Positions 44,025-52,567 of a stretch of DNA of 64,000 nucleotides are shown here, piece by piece. How positions within the stretch are numbered: the stretch's first letter is position 1; each line of letters starts with the position of its first letter. The translations under genes and the position numbers were made by a program. Below the pieces are notes generated by a model. That model did no database searches. It was not told the origin of the DNA and saw nothing but the letters and a program-made list of their open reading frames with translations. Source of the stretch: Lewinellaceae bacterium (GTDB lineage: Bacteria > Bacteroidota > Bacteroidia > Chitinophagales > Saprospiraceae); NCBI GenBank assembly GCA_020636325.1, contig JACJYC010000002.1, positions 496,001-560,000 on the forward strand, written 5' to 3'.

Positions 44025-44062
44025 CAAAGAGCAGCTCCCGGCGCACCGGAAACTGCTCTTTG
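44025..44062 (-). terminator. Terminator after the solitary moxR
   Basis: A 10-bp perfect stem CAAAGAGCAG/CTGCTCTTTG with an inner CCGG/CCGG pairing. The following minus-strand sequence is only modestly T-rich (ATTATTTG). Confidence 0.6.
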
Positions 44063-44088
44063 ATTTGAAAACAGGGAGAAAACCCGGA

Positions 44089-45054
44089 TTAAAACAGGGT
44101 TTCTATGATTCGTTCTTCTGTAATTCCCTCTGCTTCGGCTTTGTAGTTCCGTACGATCCGGTGGCGCAATACATAGTTGGCAATGGCCTGAACGTCTTCG
44201 ATGTCCGGTGAATATTTGCCCCGGATAGCGGCATTGCATTTGGCGCCGAGCACAAGATATTGGGATGCCCTCGGGCCTGCGCCCCATGAAATGTAATCGT
44301 TCACCGTTGTTGTGGCGCGTTGGGTCCCCGGGCGGGTTTTCGTCGCCAGCGAAACCGCATATTCCAGTACATTATCCGCAATCGGGATTTTCCGGATCAG
44401 TTGCTGGAAGGCCAGGATATCGGCAGCGGTCACGACATGGCTCAATTGGTAATTCTGCAGCGTTGTCGTGCCTTTCACCACCTGGATTTCCTCTTCGTAC
44501 GTGGGATAATCCAGCGGAATATTGAACATAAACCGGTCGAGCTGCGCTTCCGGCAACGGGTAAGTGCCCTCTTGCTCGATGGGGTTCTGGGTAGCCAAAA
44601 CGAAAAAAGGACTGGGCAGTACGTGCCGCTGGCCGCTGACCGTCACAACGCGTTCCTGCATGGCCTCCAGCAGTGCTGCCTGGGTTTTGGGCGGCGTCCG
44701 GTTGATCTCATCTGCCAATACGATGTTGGCGAACAAGGGGCCGCGGTTAAAGCGGAAATGCCGGTCTTCATCCAGAATTTCCGAGCCGGTGATATCAGAG
44801 GGCATCAAGTCGGGGGTAAATTGGATGCGCTTGAAATCCAGATCAAGCACTTCAGAGATCGTGCTGACCAGCAGGGTTTTAGCCAGGCCGGGCACACCAA
44901 CCAACAGGCTGTGGCCGTTGCTGAACAGGGAAATGATCACAGCTTTAACCACCTCATCCTGTCCGACAATGACCTTGGCAATTTCCTTTTTCAGCCGCTG
45001 GTAGGATTCAGCCAGTGCGTCCACGGCCTCAACATCCGATTTGAATTGTTGCAT
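44089..45054 (-). CDS. MoxR-family AAA+ ATPase (solitary)
   Basis: AAA+ ATPase of 321 residues. Walker A is GVPGLAKTL, Walker B is IVLADEINRTPPKTQ, sensor 1 lies in VLATQNPIEQEGTYPLPEAQLDRF, and a C-terminal lid follows. MoxR proteins act as chaperones that insert cofactors or remodel partners, usually with VWA or DUF58 proteins encoded next door. Neither partner is adjacent here: the flanking genes are a small membrane protein and a D,D-dipeptidase. It is clearly related to the moxR at 62867, which does have such neighbours. Confidence 0.94.
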   Translation of the reverse strand: MQQFKSDVEAVDALAESYQRLKKEIAKVIVGQDEVVKAVIISLFSNGHSLLVGVPGLAKTLLVSTISEVLDLDFKRIQFTPDLMPSDITGSEILDEDRHFRFNRGPLFANIVLADEINRTPPKTQAALLEAMQERVVTVSGQRHVLPSPFFVLATQNPIEQEGTYPLPEAQLDRFMFNIPLDYPTYEEEIQVVKGTTTLQNYQLSHVVTAADILAFQQLIRKIPIADNVLEYAVSLATKTRPGTQRATTTVNDYISWGAGPRASQYLVLGAKCNAAIRGKYSPDIEDVQAIANYVLRHRIVRNYKAEAEGITEERIIETLF

Positions 45055-45184
45055 TTGATGTATTTTTCAATAAGGGTCGCAAGTTCTGAAAAAAAGATCA
45101 TTTGAGAAAACGCATGAAGCAACTGTTTGTTTCATCCGTCGGCCTGCTGCGCTTTATTTTCATTTTTTCATTTCTAAATGGCGG

Positions 45185-45901
45185 TTAACGCGCCGTTTCA
45201 CATTTCCAAACCATATCCGACAGCTCAAAACCGCCGTTGAAGGAATAGTGCCACCATTCGGTCCTGATGGCATGAAAACCTTGCGCTTCCATCGTACTGC
45301 GCAACAACCGCCTGCGTTGAAGGATACTGTCCGGAAGGTCGGTGTAAGTCTGGTAGGCCCGCTGTCCGAAAAAATCAAAAGGCGCCCCCATGTCCAGTTC
45401 GTTGCCGGCCAGATCCACCAGTCCCAAATCGACCGCAGCGCCGCGATTGTGCATGGAGCCTTTTCTGGGATCGGTCACGTACCGGGGGTCCGGAACTTTC
45501 TCCCAGAGTTTCCACTGGATCGGTCGCGGACGGTAACAATCAAACATTTTCAGCCCGAGGTCCTGCTTTCTCAGGGTTTGCTGCACCCTGACAAGGGCTT
45601 CCGCTACTTTCGGCCTTAAAAAACAGCGGCCGCAATCGTACATTTTCGACTGTACGAAGTTGTCTTCCGTTGCGTATTTCAAATCGAGCATGATATCCGG
45701 CGCCAGGGCAATCAGCTCCGTCCATTGGGTGGTATCATAATCGGGTAAGGCTGCCTTGAGGGATTCAACCGGAATCGTATCCGGAAAGGCGACCTGGACA
45801 GCCGCGGCGCCATGGGGCATTTCTTCCGGCTCTTTTTCAGCAACCGGCTGATTGCACCCGGCCAGAAAAACGATCCAGAGCCCTTGTAAGATCCATTTCA
45901 T
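45185..45901 (-). CDS. D-alanyl-D-alanine dipeptidase (VanX/DdpX-like) lipoprotein
   Basis: Zinc peptidase of the M15D family, 238 residues. The lipobox FLAGCNQP (Cys16) makes it an envelope lipoprotein. Zinc and catalytic residues are complete: His and Asp of SMHNRGAAVDLG, and Glu and His of EWWHYSF, with the substrate Arg in DCYRPRPIQ. It should split D-Ala-D-Ala or short peptidoglycan peptides, probably in recycling. Glycopeptide resistance is unlikely without VanH/VanA genes. It ends the run that starts with recJ and begins 9 bp after the preceding gene. Confidence 0.9.
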   Translation of the reverse strand: MKWILQGLWIVFLAGCNQPVAEKEPEEMPHGAAAVQVAFPDTIPVESLKAALPDYDTTQWTELIALAPDIMLDLKYATEDNFVQSKMYDCGRCFLRPKVAEALVRVQQTLRKQDLGLKMFDCYRPRPIQWKLWEKVPDPRYVTDPRKGSMHNRGAAVDLGLVDLAGNELDMGAPFDFFGQRAYQTYTDLPDSILQRRRLLRSTMEAQGFHAIRTEWWHYSFNGGFELSDMVWKCETAR

Positions 45902-45909
45902 CTGTTGAT

Positions 45910-46530
45910 TTATTTGACGGAAACCGGCCCGGCCTGTTCCACCCTGATCCGATCGGAATACGGGTGTTCCTTTCTGCTGGCTAAGGCGATAGGCGGTTGA
46001 TATCCGGAAATTGCCGGTAACAAAGCGGGGAAAAAGCCATCCGGCGGGTTATCATCGAACTCTACCCAAAGGACTGCCTGAACCGTTTCCATCCGGCCGG
46101 CCAGCTCGAAAGCACGGGTCCAGAAGGCGGGCTCAGGAAACAGGCGTCGCCGATAACGGATCAAGGGTAAAAAAACCCGGTAGAGCCAGTTCCGACGGTA
46201 AAAAACCCGGATGGCCCTCAACGCCTGCAAGGTATCCTCCACTTTCAGTTTCATAACTTCGGCCAATTCTTCGGGCGGCTTGGGCTCTACCGGGACCGGC
46301 CGGCCCAGGGTTGCGCTGATCCTGGTCGAGTAATTTTTGATCTCAAACAGTACAAGGGTCTGCCAATCCAGAATGCCGATAAAATCGACGCCTTTGAGTC
46401 CGATTCCGCTCAAGGGCCTGTAATACCGGTGGGCATCGTATTTCCTGACCATCCAATCGCCGGAAAATTCGAAGCGAAGGCCGCTTTCGGTAAAATGCAA
46501 CGGGACCGTATCGGAAATTTGGGTTCCCAT
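45910..46530 (-). CDS. Uncharacterised protein with PD-(D/E)XK-like signature
   Basis: Protein of 206 residues that I do not recognise by name. Residues ~47-70 read GVDFIGILDWQTLVLFEIKNYS: an Asp, then a strand carrying Glu-x-Lys, which is the core of PD-(D/E)XK nucleases. The rest is basic and helix-rich (VFYRRNWLYRV, RYRRRLF), fitting DNA or RNA contact, but the family link rests on a short motif. No signal peptide. The ATG follows the hisIE stop with no gap, and the D,D-dipeptidase starts 9 bp later, so it belongs to the recJ-to-dipeptidase run. The neighbourhood gives no clear clue apart from recJ. Confidence 0.6.
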   Translation of the reverse strand: MGTQISDTVPLHFTESGLRFEFSGDWMVRKYDAHRYYRPLSGIGLKGVDFIGILDWQTLVLFEIKNYSTRISATLGRPVPVEPKPPEELAEVMKLKVEDTLQALRAIRVFYRRNWLYRVFLPLIRYRRRLFPEPAFWTRAFELAGRMETVQAVLWVEFDDNPPDGFFPALLPAISGYQPPIALASRKEHPYSDRIRVEQAGPVSVK

Positions 46531-47145
46531 CTATTTGTGGCGCTGCTCAAGAATGGCGACCACATCCGACAGTGAAGCGTCCTTGGCATTGAGCAATACC
46601 AGGTAGTGAAAAAGCAGATCGGCCGCCTCATTGAGAAAAAGGTCCCGGTTATCATCCTTGGCCTCGATGACGAGCTCGACAGCTTCTTCTCCAACCTTTT
46701 GGGCTATTTTGTTGATGCCCTTTGCGAAGAGGGCGGCCGTATAAGATTCGGAGGGGCTTCCGGATTTCCTGCTGCGAATCACCGATTCCAGGCGGGCTAA
46801 AAACCCGGGCTCCGCATTTGTCTCGTCAAAGCAGGTATCCGACCCGGTATGGCAAACAGGGCCGTTCGGAACGGCTTTAACGAGGAGCGCATCCCGGTCG
46901 CAGTCGGATTTGATATCGACAACCCGCAGAAAATGCCCTGATGTTTCACCTTTTTGCCAAAGCCTGTTTTTACTCCGGCTGAAGAAGGTAACTTTTCCCG
47001 AATCGATCGTTTCGCGCAGCGCCGCTTCATTCATGTAGCCCAGCATCAGGACCACCGACGTAGCGGCGTCCTGCACCACAGCGGGGATCAAACCGCCGCT
47101 CTTGGCAAAATCAAGTTCACCAATCGTTTGTGAAAAATTTTCCAT
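46531..47145 (-). CDS. hisIE: HisIE: phosphoribosyl-AMP cyclohydrolase / phosphoribosyl-ATP pyrophosphatase
   Basis: Bifunctional histidine enzyme of 204 residues. HisI part (~1-110): VLMLGYMNEAAL, TFFSRSKNRLWQKGETSG, and the metal-binding SDCDRDALL and NGPVCHTGSDTCF. HisE part (~115-204): KVGEEAVELVIEAK and NEAADLLFHYLVLL with its acidic metal ligands. It carries out steps two and three of the pathway. It follows hisF after 25 bp. The other his genes are not in the window, so the pathway is split on this chromosome. Confidence 0.96.
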   Translation of the reverse strand: MENFSQTIGELDFAKSGGLIPAVVQDAATSVVLMLGYMNEAALRETIDSGKVTFFSRSKNRLWQKGETSGHFLRVVDIKSDCDRDALLVKAVPNGPVCHTGSDTCFDETNAEPGFLARLESVIRSRKSGSPSESYTAALFAKGINKIAQKVGEEAVELVIEAKDDNRDLFLNEAADLLFHYLVLLNAKDASLSDVVAILEQRHK

Positions 47146-47170
47146 GGGTATTCAATCACGGGTACTCCGT

Positions 47171-47926
47171 TCAGATCCTGACCGGAACCCCTTTATCGGA
47201 TAAATATTTTTTAAGTTCGGCAATGCCGATTTCCTGAAAATGGAAAATGCTGGCTGCGAGGCCCGCGTCTGCTTTCCCGCGGGTAAACACCTCGTAAAAG
47301 TGCTCCATTTTTCCAGCGCCGCCCGAAGCGATCACCGGCACGCTAACGGTTTCTGATACTGCTGCGAGAATGTCGTTGGCAAATCCTGTTTTAACGCCGT
47401 CATGGTCCATGGAAGTAAACAGGATCTCGCCGGCTCCGAGGTTTTCGGCTTCTTTCACCCAATCGAGCAGGCGAATTTCAGTGGCGACCCGGCCGCCGTT
47501 GAGATAAACGAACCATTCACCGTTGATGTGCTTGGCATCAACCGCCAGCACGACAAACTGGCTTCCGAAATTCCCGGCGAGCTCTTCAATCAGGGCCGGC
47601 CTGCGCACTGCGGCGGAATTCACGGAGATCTTGTCGGCGCCGGCGTGCAGCAGCGCTTCCACGTCGCCAAGGGAGCTGATGCCGCCGCCTATGGTAAACG
47701 GAATGCTCAAATTAGCGGCTATCTCATGCGCCAGGGCTGCCAGGGTTTTGCGCTTTTCGTGGGTTGCTGTAATATCGAGGAAAACCAGTTCGTCGGCGCC
47801 TTGTTCGCTGTACATGGCGCCCAGTTCAACCGGGTCCCCGGCATCCCGAAGGTCGACGAAATTAATTCCCTTGACGGTTCTGCCCTCTTTAATGTCCAAA
47901 CAAGGTATGATGCGTTTGGCCAGCAT
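47171..47926 (-). CDS. hisF: Imidazole glycerol phosphate synthase, cyclase subunit
   Basis: TIM-barrel enzyme of 251 residues that works with HisH to form imidazole glycerol phosphate and AICAR. The phosphate and catalytic motifs are present: MLAKRIIPCLDIKEG with catalytic Asp, GGGISSLGDVEALL, LAVDAKHIN with the second Asp, TSMDHDGVKTGF, and VIASGGAGKMEHF. I chose Met at 47926, which gives the family's usual length; an in-frame Met at 47947 would add seven residues. RidA's gene ends 29 bp upstream. Confidence 0.97.
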   Translation of the reverse strand: MLAKRIIPCLDIKEGRTVKGINFVDLRDAGDPVELGAMYSEQGADELVFLDITATHEKRKTLAALAHEIAANLSIPFTIGGGISSLGDVEALLHAGADKISVNSAAVRRPALIEELAGNFGSQFVVLAVDAKHINGEWFVYLNGGRVATEIRLLDWVKEAENLGAGEILFTSMDHDGVKTGFANDILAAVSETVSVPVIASGGAGKMEHFYEVFTRGKADAGLAASIFHFQEIGIAELKKYLSDKGVPVRI

Positions 47927-47955
47927 TTCTTCGCATTTATCCGGCAAAGGTAGCC

Positions 47956-48372
47956 CTAATTCCCCAACCAGGCGATGGCTTTTACCTCAATATCGATCGG
48001 CGCCGGCAGGGCGTCAATGCCTACGGTTGTCCTGCAAGGCATCGCATCCTTGAAATATTCGGCGTAGATGGCATTGTAGGTCGTAAAATCGCGTTGGAGG
48101 TTGGTCAGGAATACCGTCACATCAACCAGGTTTTCCCATTTGGCTCCGCTTCCTTCCAGGATCTTCCTCAGGTTGCGGAACACGCTGTGGCATTGGGCAG
48201 CGAAATCAAACTCCCGGTAAAATCCGGATTCCGTCCGTTCGAGTCCGGGCGTCCGGTTGGTTTCCGGATCCCTCGGCCCGATCCCGGAAAGAAAAAGGAG
48301 GTCGCCGACCCGCCGGGCATGCGGATAAAGGCCCACCGGACGCGGGGCGCCGCTTACTTCGTATTTTTCCAT
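47956..48372 (-). CDS. RidA/YjgF-family protein
   Basis: Small trimeric enzyme of 138 residues. RidA proteins deaminate reactive 2-aminoacrylate and related imines. Family features: VGDLLFLSGIGPRDP, VFRNLRKILEGSGAKWENLVDVTVFLTN (given by its ends) and the C-terminal CRTTVGIDALPAPIDIEVKAIA with the substrate Arg and Glu. Some relatives act as 2-aminomuconate deaminases, so the exact substrate is open. It lies 17 bp after recJ and 29 bp before hisF; imines arise in amino-acid metabolism, which may explain the position. Confidence 0.9.
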   Translation of the reverse strand: MEKYEVSGAPRPVGLYPHARRVGDLLFLSGIGPRDPETNRTPGLERTESGFYREFDFAAQCHSVFRNLRKILEGSGAKWENLVDVTVFLTNLQRDFTTYNAIYAEYFKDAMPCRTTVGIDALPAPIDIEVKAIAWLGN

Positions 48373-48389
48373 ATGCGGTCTGTTGGTAT

Positions 48390-50093
48390 TTATGATCCAA
48401 ATTTAAGGTCTTTTACCATAAGCCGTATCCGGCTCTTGCCCTGCCAGGTCTCTTCCTGCACCGTGAAACAAAGGTCGAACGGCTCTTTACTTTTAACGCG
48501 TTCGTAATGCGCCCCCAATCCGAATCCGATCCCGCTGACCGTATCGCCGTCTCCTTGTGCAACGGACAATTGCAGATGTTCCCCTTTTAAGAGCGCCGAA
48601 TTTCCGGTATCCCTCACCTGGCGGCTCACAAAAACCGGTTGGCGATTGCCGGGGCCGAAGGGCGCAAATCTGCTCAGTTCCCGCCAGAACCTGAAATTGA
48701 TGTCTCCCAGCGCCAATTCACCCGAAACCGGGATCTCTTCCGCGAGCTGGTCGGTCCGGATATTGTGATCCGCCACCGCTTCAAAAAGATCCTGGAACGC
48801 CGGAAGGTCGGCCGGATCCAGGCTAAGGCCGGCGGCGTGATGATGCCCGCCAAAATTCAGCAGCAATTTTTCGCAGGATTTCAATGCGGCATGCAGGTCG
48901 AAATCCCGGATCGACCGTGCGGAGCCCACGATTTTATCCTCTGCTCTGGTCAGAATGATTGCCGGCCTGTAAAAATGTTCTACCATTCTGGAAGCGACGA
49001 TCCCCGCAACGCCCTTGTGCCAATGGGGTTGATAAAGCACTACGCTCTTCCGATTTGACCAGTTTTCCATTTCCAGGAACATGGCTTTCGCCTCTTCTGT
49101 GGTCTGTTGGTCCAGTTCCTTCCGGAGGTCGTTCCGGTACCCGAGCAGTTGCGCCAGGTCGGCTGCAACTACCTTATCCCCGGCCAGCAAAAGCCTGACA
49201 GCTGCGCCGGCATCCGCCAGCCGGCCGGCTGCGTTGAGCCTGGGAGCTAACCCGAATACGACATCGCCGACGGTCAACGGGTAGTTGCGCCTGCTTTCTC
49301 TGACAAGGGCCGATATGCCCGGTCGCTTCCCTTTGTTCAATAGTTGCAGGCCGTGATGGGTTAAAATCCGGTTTTCCCCGTCCATTTTTACAATATCCGC
49401 AGCGATACTGATCGCGATCAGATCCAGCAACCCCATCGCAGCTTCCTCCCCGATTCCGCTTCGCAGCGCATAGGCTTGTGCAAGCTTGAAGGCGACCCCG
49501 CAGCCGCTCAACTCCTTATATGGGTAATGGCAGTCCGTTCGCCGGGGGTCCAGAACGGCAACGGCATCGGGCAGCCGCTCCTCCGGCAAATGGTGATCGC
49601 AAATGATCAGATCGATCCCGAATGAACGAGCCGTTTCGGCCTGTCGGACAGCGGTTATCCCGCAATCCATGGCGATAATGAGCCGGGCGCCGGTATCGCG
49701 AGCGTATTTCAATCCGGTTTCGGAAATTCCATACCCCTCCTTGTAGCGATCCGGGATATAATAGTCCGCATGAACGCCGATTTTTTCCAGGAAGCTGTAC
49801 ATCAAGGCAATGGCCGTGGTACCGTCTACATCGTAATCGCCGTATAACAGGATTTTTTGCCCGCCTTCTACCGCCTGGAGCAGGCGATCTACAGCCTTGT
49901 CCATGTCAGACATCTGAAAAGGATCGTGCAGATTTTTGAGATCCGGGTGAAAAAACCGGTCGACGGATTCGGGACTGATGATATCTCTTTGAACCAAAAC
50001 CCGGCATAGCGCCGGGTGGATACCTAGTCTTTTGTGCAAATCATCAACTGTTTCCTGATTTGCAGGAAGGTAATTCCAGAGTGTGCGCGTCAT
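48390..50093 (-). CDS. recJ: Single-stranded-DNA-specific exonuclease RecJ
   Basis: 5'-3' ssDNA exonuclease of 567 residues used in recombination and mismatch repair. DHH-family motifs are complete: I, LYGDYDVDGTTA; II, AMDCGI; III, CDHHLPEE; and the DHHA1 motif GGHHHAAGLS. A C-terminal OB-type domain follows (SGELALGDINFRFWRELSRFAPFG by its ends). It heads a tight run of six genes with gaps of 0-29 bp and a good promoter upstream. Confidence 0.96.
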   Translation of the reverse strand: MTRTLWNYLPANQETVDDLHKRLGIHPALCRVLVQRDIISPESVDRFFHPDLKNLHDPFQMSDMDKAVDRLLQAVEGGQKILLYGDYDVDGTTAIALMYSFLEKIGVHADYYIPDRYKEGYGISETGLKYARDTGARLIIAMDCGITAVRQAETARSFGIDLIICDHHLPEERLPDAVAVLDPRRTDCHYPYKELSGCGVAFKLAQAYALRSGIGEEAAMGLLDLIAISIAADIVKMDGENRILTHHGLQLLNKGKRPGISALVRESRRNYPLTVGDVVFGLAPRLNAAGRLADAGAAVRLLLAGDKVVAADLAQLLGYRNDLRKELDQQTTEEAKAMFLEMENWSNRKSVVLYQPHWHKGVAGIVASRMVEHFYRPAIILTRAEDKIVGSARSIRDFDLHAALKSCEKLLLNFGGHHHAAGLSLDPADLPAFQDLFEAVADHNIRTDQLAEEIPVSGELALGDINFRFWRELSRFAPFGPGNRQPVFVSRQVRDTGNSALLKGEHLQLSVAQGDGDTVSGIGFGLGAHYERVKSKEPFDLCFTVQEETWQGKSRIRLMVKDLKFGS

Positions 50094-50121
50094 TTCTTTT
50101 TGGGCTAATTTAAATAAATTT

Positions 50122-50150
50122 CAAAGATAAATTGACAGATCGGCTGACAA
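50122..50150 (-). promoter_or_regulatory. Putative promoter of the recJ run
   Basis: On the minus strand TTG, 18 bp, then TATCTTTG, an exact match to the Bacteroidota TAnnTTTG box, 28 bp before the recJ ATG. Confidence 0.6.
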
Positions 50151-50222
50151 TCTTTCGATTCAACCGTTATTAGTTGAAACCTTCTTCCGGAAGGGCATCC
50201 GCCATTTGAAAAACGCGAAAGA

Positions 50223-52562
50223 ATGATCCGATTTTTAGCCTTAGTTTGTTGCATTTCTCTGCCTTTGTGGAGCCAGGCCCAGGATTTTTTCACGATCAGC
50301 GGCAAGGTACAGGACCAGGAGAACGGGGAGGTGCTGATCGGCGCCACTGTGTTCTCTCCCGCAAACGCCCTGGGCGCCACAACCAATGACTACGGGTTCT
50401 ATTCCCTGAGCCTGCCGGCAGGGGACTCCGTCTTGATCGAGTACAGTTTCATCGGCTTCCAAACCAGGGAAATCCGGTTGCAGCTGGATAAAAACATTCA
50501 CCTGGACGTTGAACTGAGCAGCGGCGTACAACTCGATGAGGTTACGGTAAAAGCCAACTCTTTCCAGGATCAGTTGAGGTCGACGGAAATGAGCGTCGAT
50601 GTCCTCACCACAAAAGAAGTCAAGGCCATTCCAGCCCTGTTGGGGGAAACCGATATCCTGAAGACCATCCAGTTGAAACCAGGCATTCCCTCCGGATCAG
50701 AGGGGACCACAGGGCTGTTCGTACGGGGCGGCGCCAGCGACCAGAACCTGATCGAACTGGATGAAGCCCTGGTGTACAACCCCAACCATTTATTCGGTTT
50801 TTTCAGCACATTCAATACCGACGCCGTCAAAGACCTCAAGCTTTTCAAAGGCGGTTTTCCCGCCCAATACGGCGGGCGCCTTTCGTCGGTTATCGATGTC
50901 AAGCTCAAGGAAGGCAACAGCAAACACCTTGCGGGGTCCGGCGGTATCGGACTGATCTCTTCAAGACTTACCCTGGAGGGCCCCATCAAGAAGGACGACG
51001 CTTCTTTCATTGTATCCGGCAGGAGGACCTACGTGGATATATTCACAAGGGCGATCAACCGGGCGCAGGCGGACAATCCGGATTACAACCCTATTCCCGA
51101 TTACTTTTTTTACGATCTGAACACGAAAATCAACTTCAAGGCCGGCGAAAAGGACCGCATTTTTCTAAGCGGCTATTTCGGCCGGGACGTTTTCGGCTTT
51201 GACGGCGATTTTTTCAATTTTGATTTTGATTGGGGCAACTCAACCGGCACGGTCCGCTGGAATCACGAGTTTTCACCTAAGATATTTTCCAACACAACCT
51301 TTACCTATTCCGATTACCAGTACAATATCCAGAATGCGCTGACCGGATTCCGCTTCAACCTGGGCTCCAACATCCGGGACGCCAATTTCAAATCGGATTT
51401 CTATTACGCCGCCAGCAACCGCCACACCTTCCAGTTCGGGCTGCAACTTACCCATCACGATTTCACCGTCGGCCGGCTCCGGGCAGGCAGTACCGACGGC
51501 GTGGTCAGTTTTTCTTCCGGGCAAAATTTCAGTGGCTGGGAGTGGGGCGCCTACCTTTCGGATGAGTGGACGATCATACCCCGGTTAAAAGTAAACGCAG
51601 GCCTTCGCCTGAGCGGATTCTACACCGGACAAACGAGTTATTGGGGGCTCGAACCCCGTTTTGCATCCAGTTTATCGCTCAGCGATCGCTGGTCGCTCAA
51701 GGCCAGTTATGCCCGGATGAATCAGTACCTTCATCTGGTGGCCAATGCCGGCGTCACCTTGCCTACCGACATATGGTATCCTTCCACCGCCAATGTAAAA
51801 CCCCAGCATTCCGACCAGGTAGCCGCCGGATTTTCCCATTTGCTCGGCGGGCAGTATTTCCTGACCATCGAGGGCTATTACAAAAAACTCTACAACCAGC
51901 TGGAATTCGTGGATGCGGCGCAACTGTTTGTCAACGACGACCTGGAACAGGAATTTGCCGTCGGTAAAGGGCGCGGTTACGGATTAGAGATCAGCATAGA
52001 GAAAAAGGAGGGAAAACTCAGCGGCTGGATCGGCTACACCCTGGCATTTGCGGAAAGAGGCGAATTCAGAACCCTTGACCCTAACGGAAAATTTGCCCAG
52101 ACGGGTTACTTTTCACCGATTTACGACCGGCGGCACGATATCTCCGTTGTCGCCATCTATGACATCAGCCGCCGGTTGTCCGCCACCGCCACCTTTGTAT
52201 ATGGATCGGGCGATCTTCGGTGGCTGCCTGTATCCAGGTGGACCTTTCAGGATGTTTACGGCGGCTCCCTGCAACCCGTGGTGCCGGATTACCGGGAGCG
52301 CAACAATTATCGCCTGCCACCTTTCCACCGGCTCGATCTGGGCCTGGTGTGGCGATTCTTCCCGAAATGGGGTGAAAGCGACCTGACCCTGAGCGTGATC
52401 AATGCCTACGACCGGCGCAATACCTTCTTCCTGTATTTCGAGCCCTCATTCAGAAAACTCGTCATGGGAGATATTGTCATTGAGGTCCCCGACCGGATTG
52501 CTGCCCGGCAGGTTTCGCTGTTCCCCATTCTTCCCTCCATTACCTGGAATTTTAAATTTTAA
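50223..52562 (+). CDS. TonB-dependent receptor with carboxypeptidase-like N-terminal domain (first copy)
   Basis: Outer-membrane receptor of 779 residues. A signal peptide (ending LPLWSQAQ) leads into a carboxypeptidase regulatory-like domain (FTISGKVQDQENGEVLIGATV), a plug domain (ALLGETDILKTIQLKPGI, GLFVRGGASDQNLIELDEA) and a 22-strand barrel ending in Phe (ITWNFKF). No SusC-type N-terminal tag is evident. It should import a ligand with TonB energy. The DUF4249 lipoprotein gene follows after 5 bp. It is a close paralogue of the receptor at 55788. Confidence 0.93.
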   Translation: MIRFLALVCCISLPLWSQAQDFFTISGKVQDQENGEVLIGATVFSPANALGATTNDYGFYSLSLPAGDSVLIEYSFIGFQTREIRLQLDKNIHLDVELSSGVQLDEVTVKANSFQDQLRSTEMSVDVLTTKEVKAIPALLGETDILKTIQLKPGIPSGSEGTTGLFVRGGASDQNLIELDEALVYNPNHLFGFFSTFNTDAVKDLKLFKGGFPAQYGGRLSSVIDVKLKEGNSKHLAGSGGIGLISSRLTLEGPIKKDDASFIVSGRRTYVDIFTRAINRAQADNPDYNPIPDYFFYDLNTKINFKAGEKDRIFLSGYFGRDVFGFDGDFFNFDFDWGNSTGTVRWNHEFSPKIFSNTTFTYSDYQYNIQNALTGFRFNLGSNIRDANFKSDFYYAASNRHTFQFGLQLTHHDFTVGRLRAGSTDGVVSFSSGQNFSGWEWGAYLSDEWTIIPRLKVNAGLRLSGFYTGQTSYWGLEPRFASSLSLSDRWSLKASYARMNQYLHLVANAGVTLPTDIWYPSTANVKPQHSDQVAAGFSHLLGGQYFLTIEGYYKKLYNQLEFVDAAQLFVNDDLEQEFAVGKGRGYGLEISIEKKEGKLSGWIGYTLAFAERGEFRTLDPNGKFAQTGYFSPIYDRRHDISVVAIYDISRRLSATATFVYGSGDLRWLPVSRWTFQDVYGGSLQPVVPDYRERNNYRLPPFHRLDLGLVWRFFPKWGESDLTLSVINAYDRRNTFFLYFEPSFRKLVMGDIVIEVPDRIAARQVSLFPILPSITWNFKF

Positions 52563-52567
52563 CCGAC

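Noticed and set aside
45185..45901. VanX-type glycopeptide resistance gene
   Set aside because: No VanH, VanA or VanRS genes are present, and the lipobox fits an envelope recycling enzyme better.
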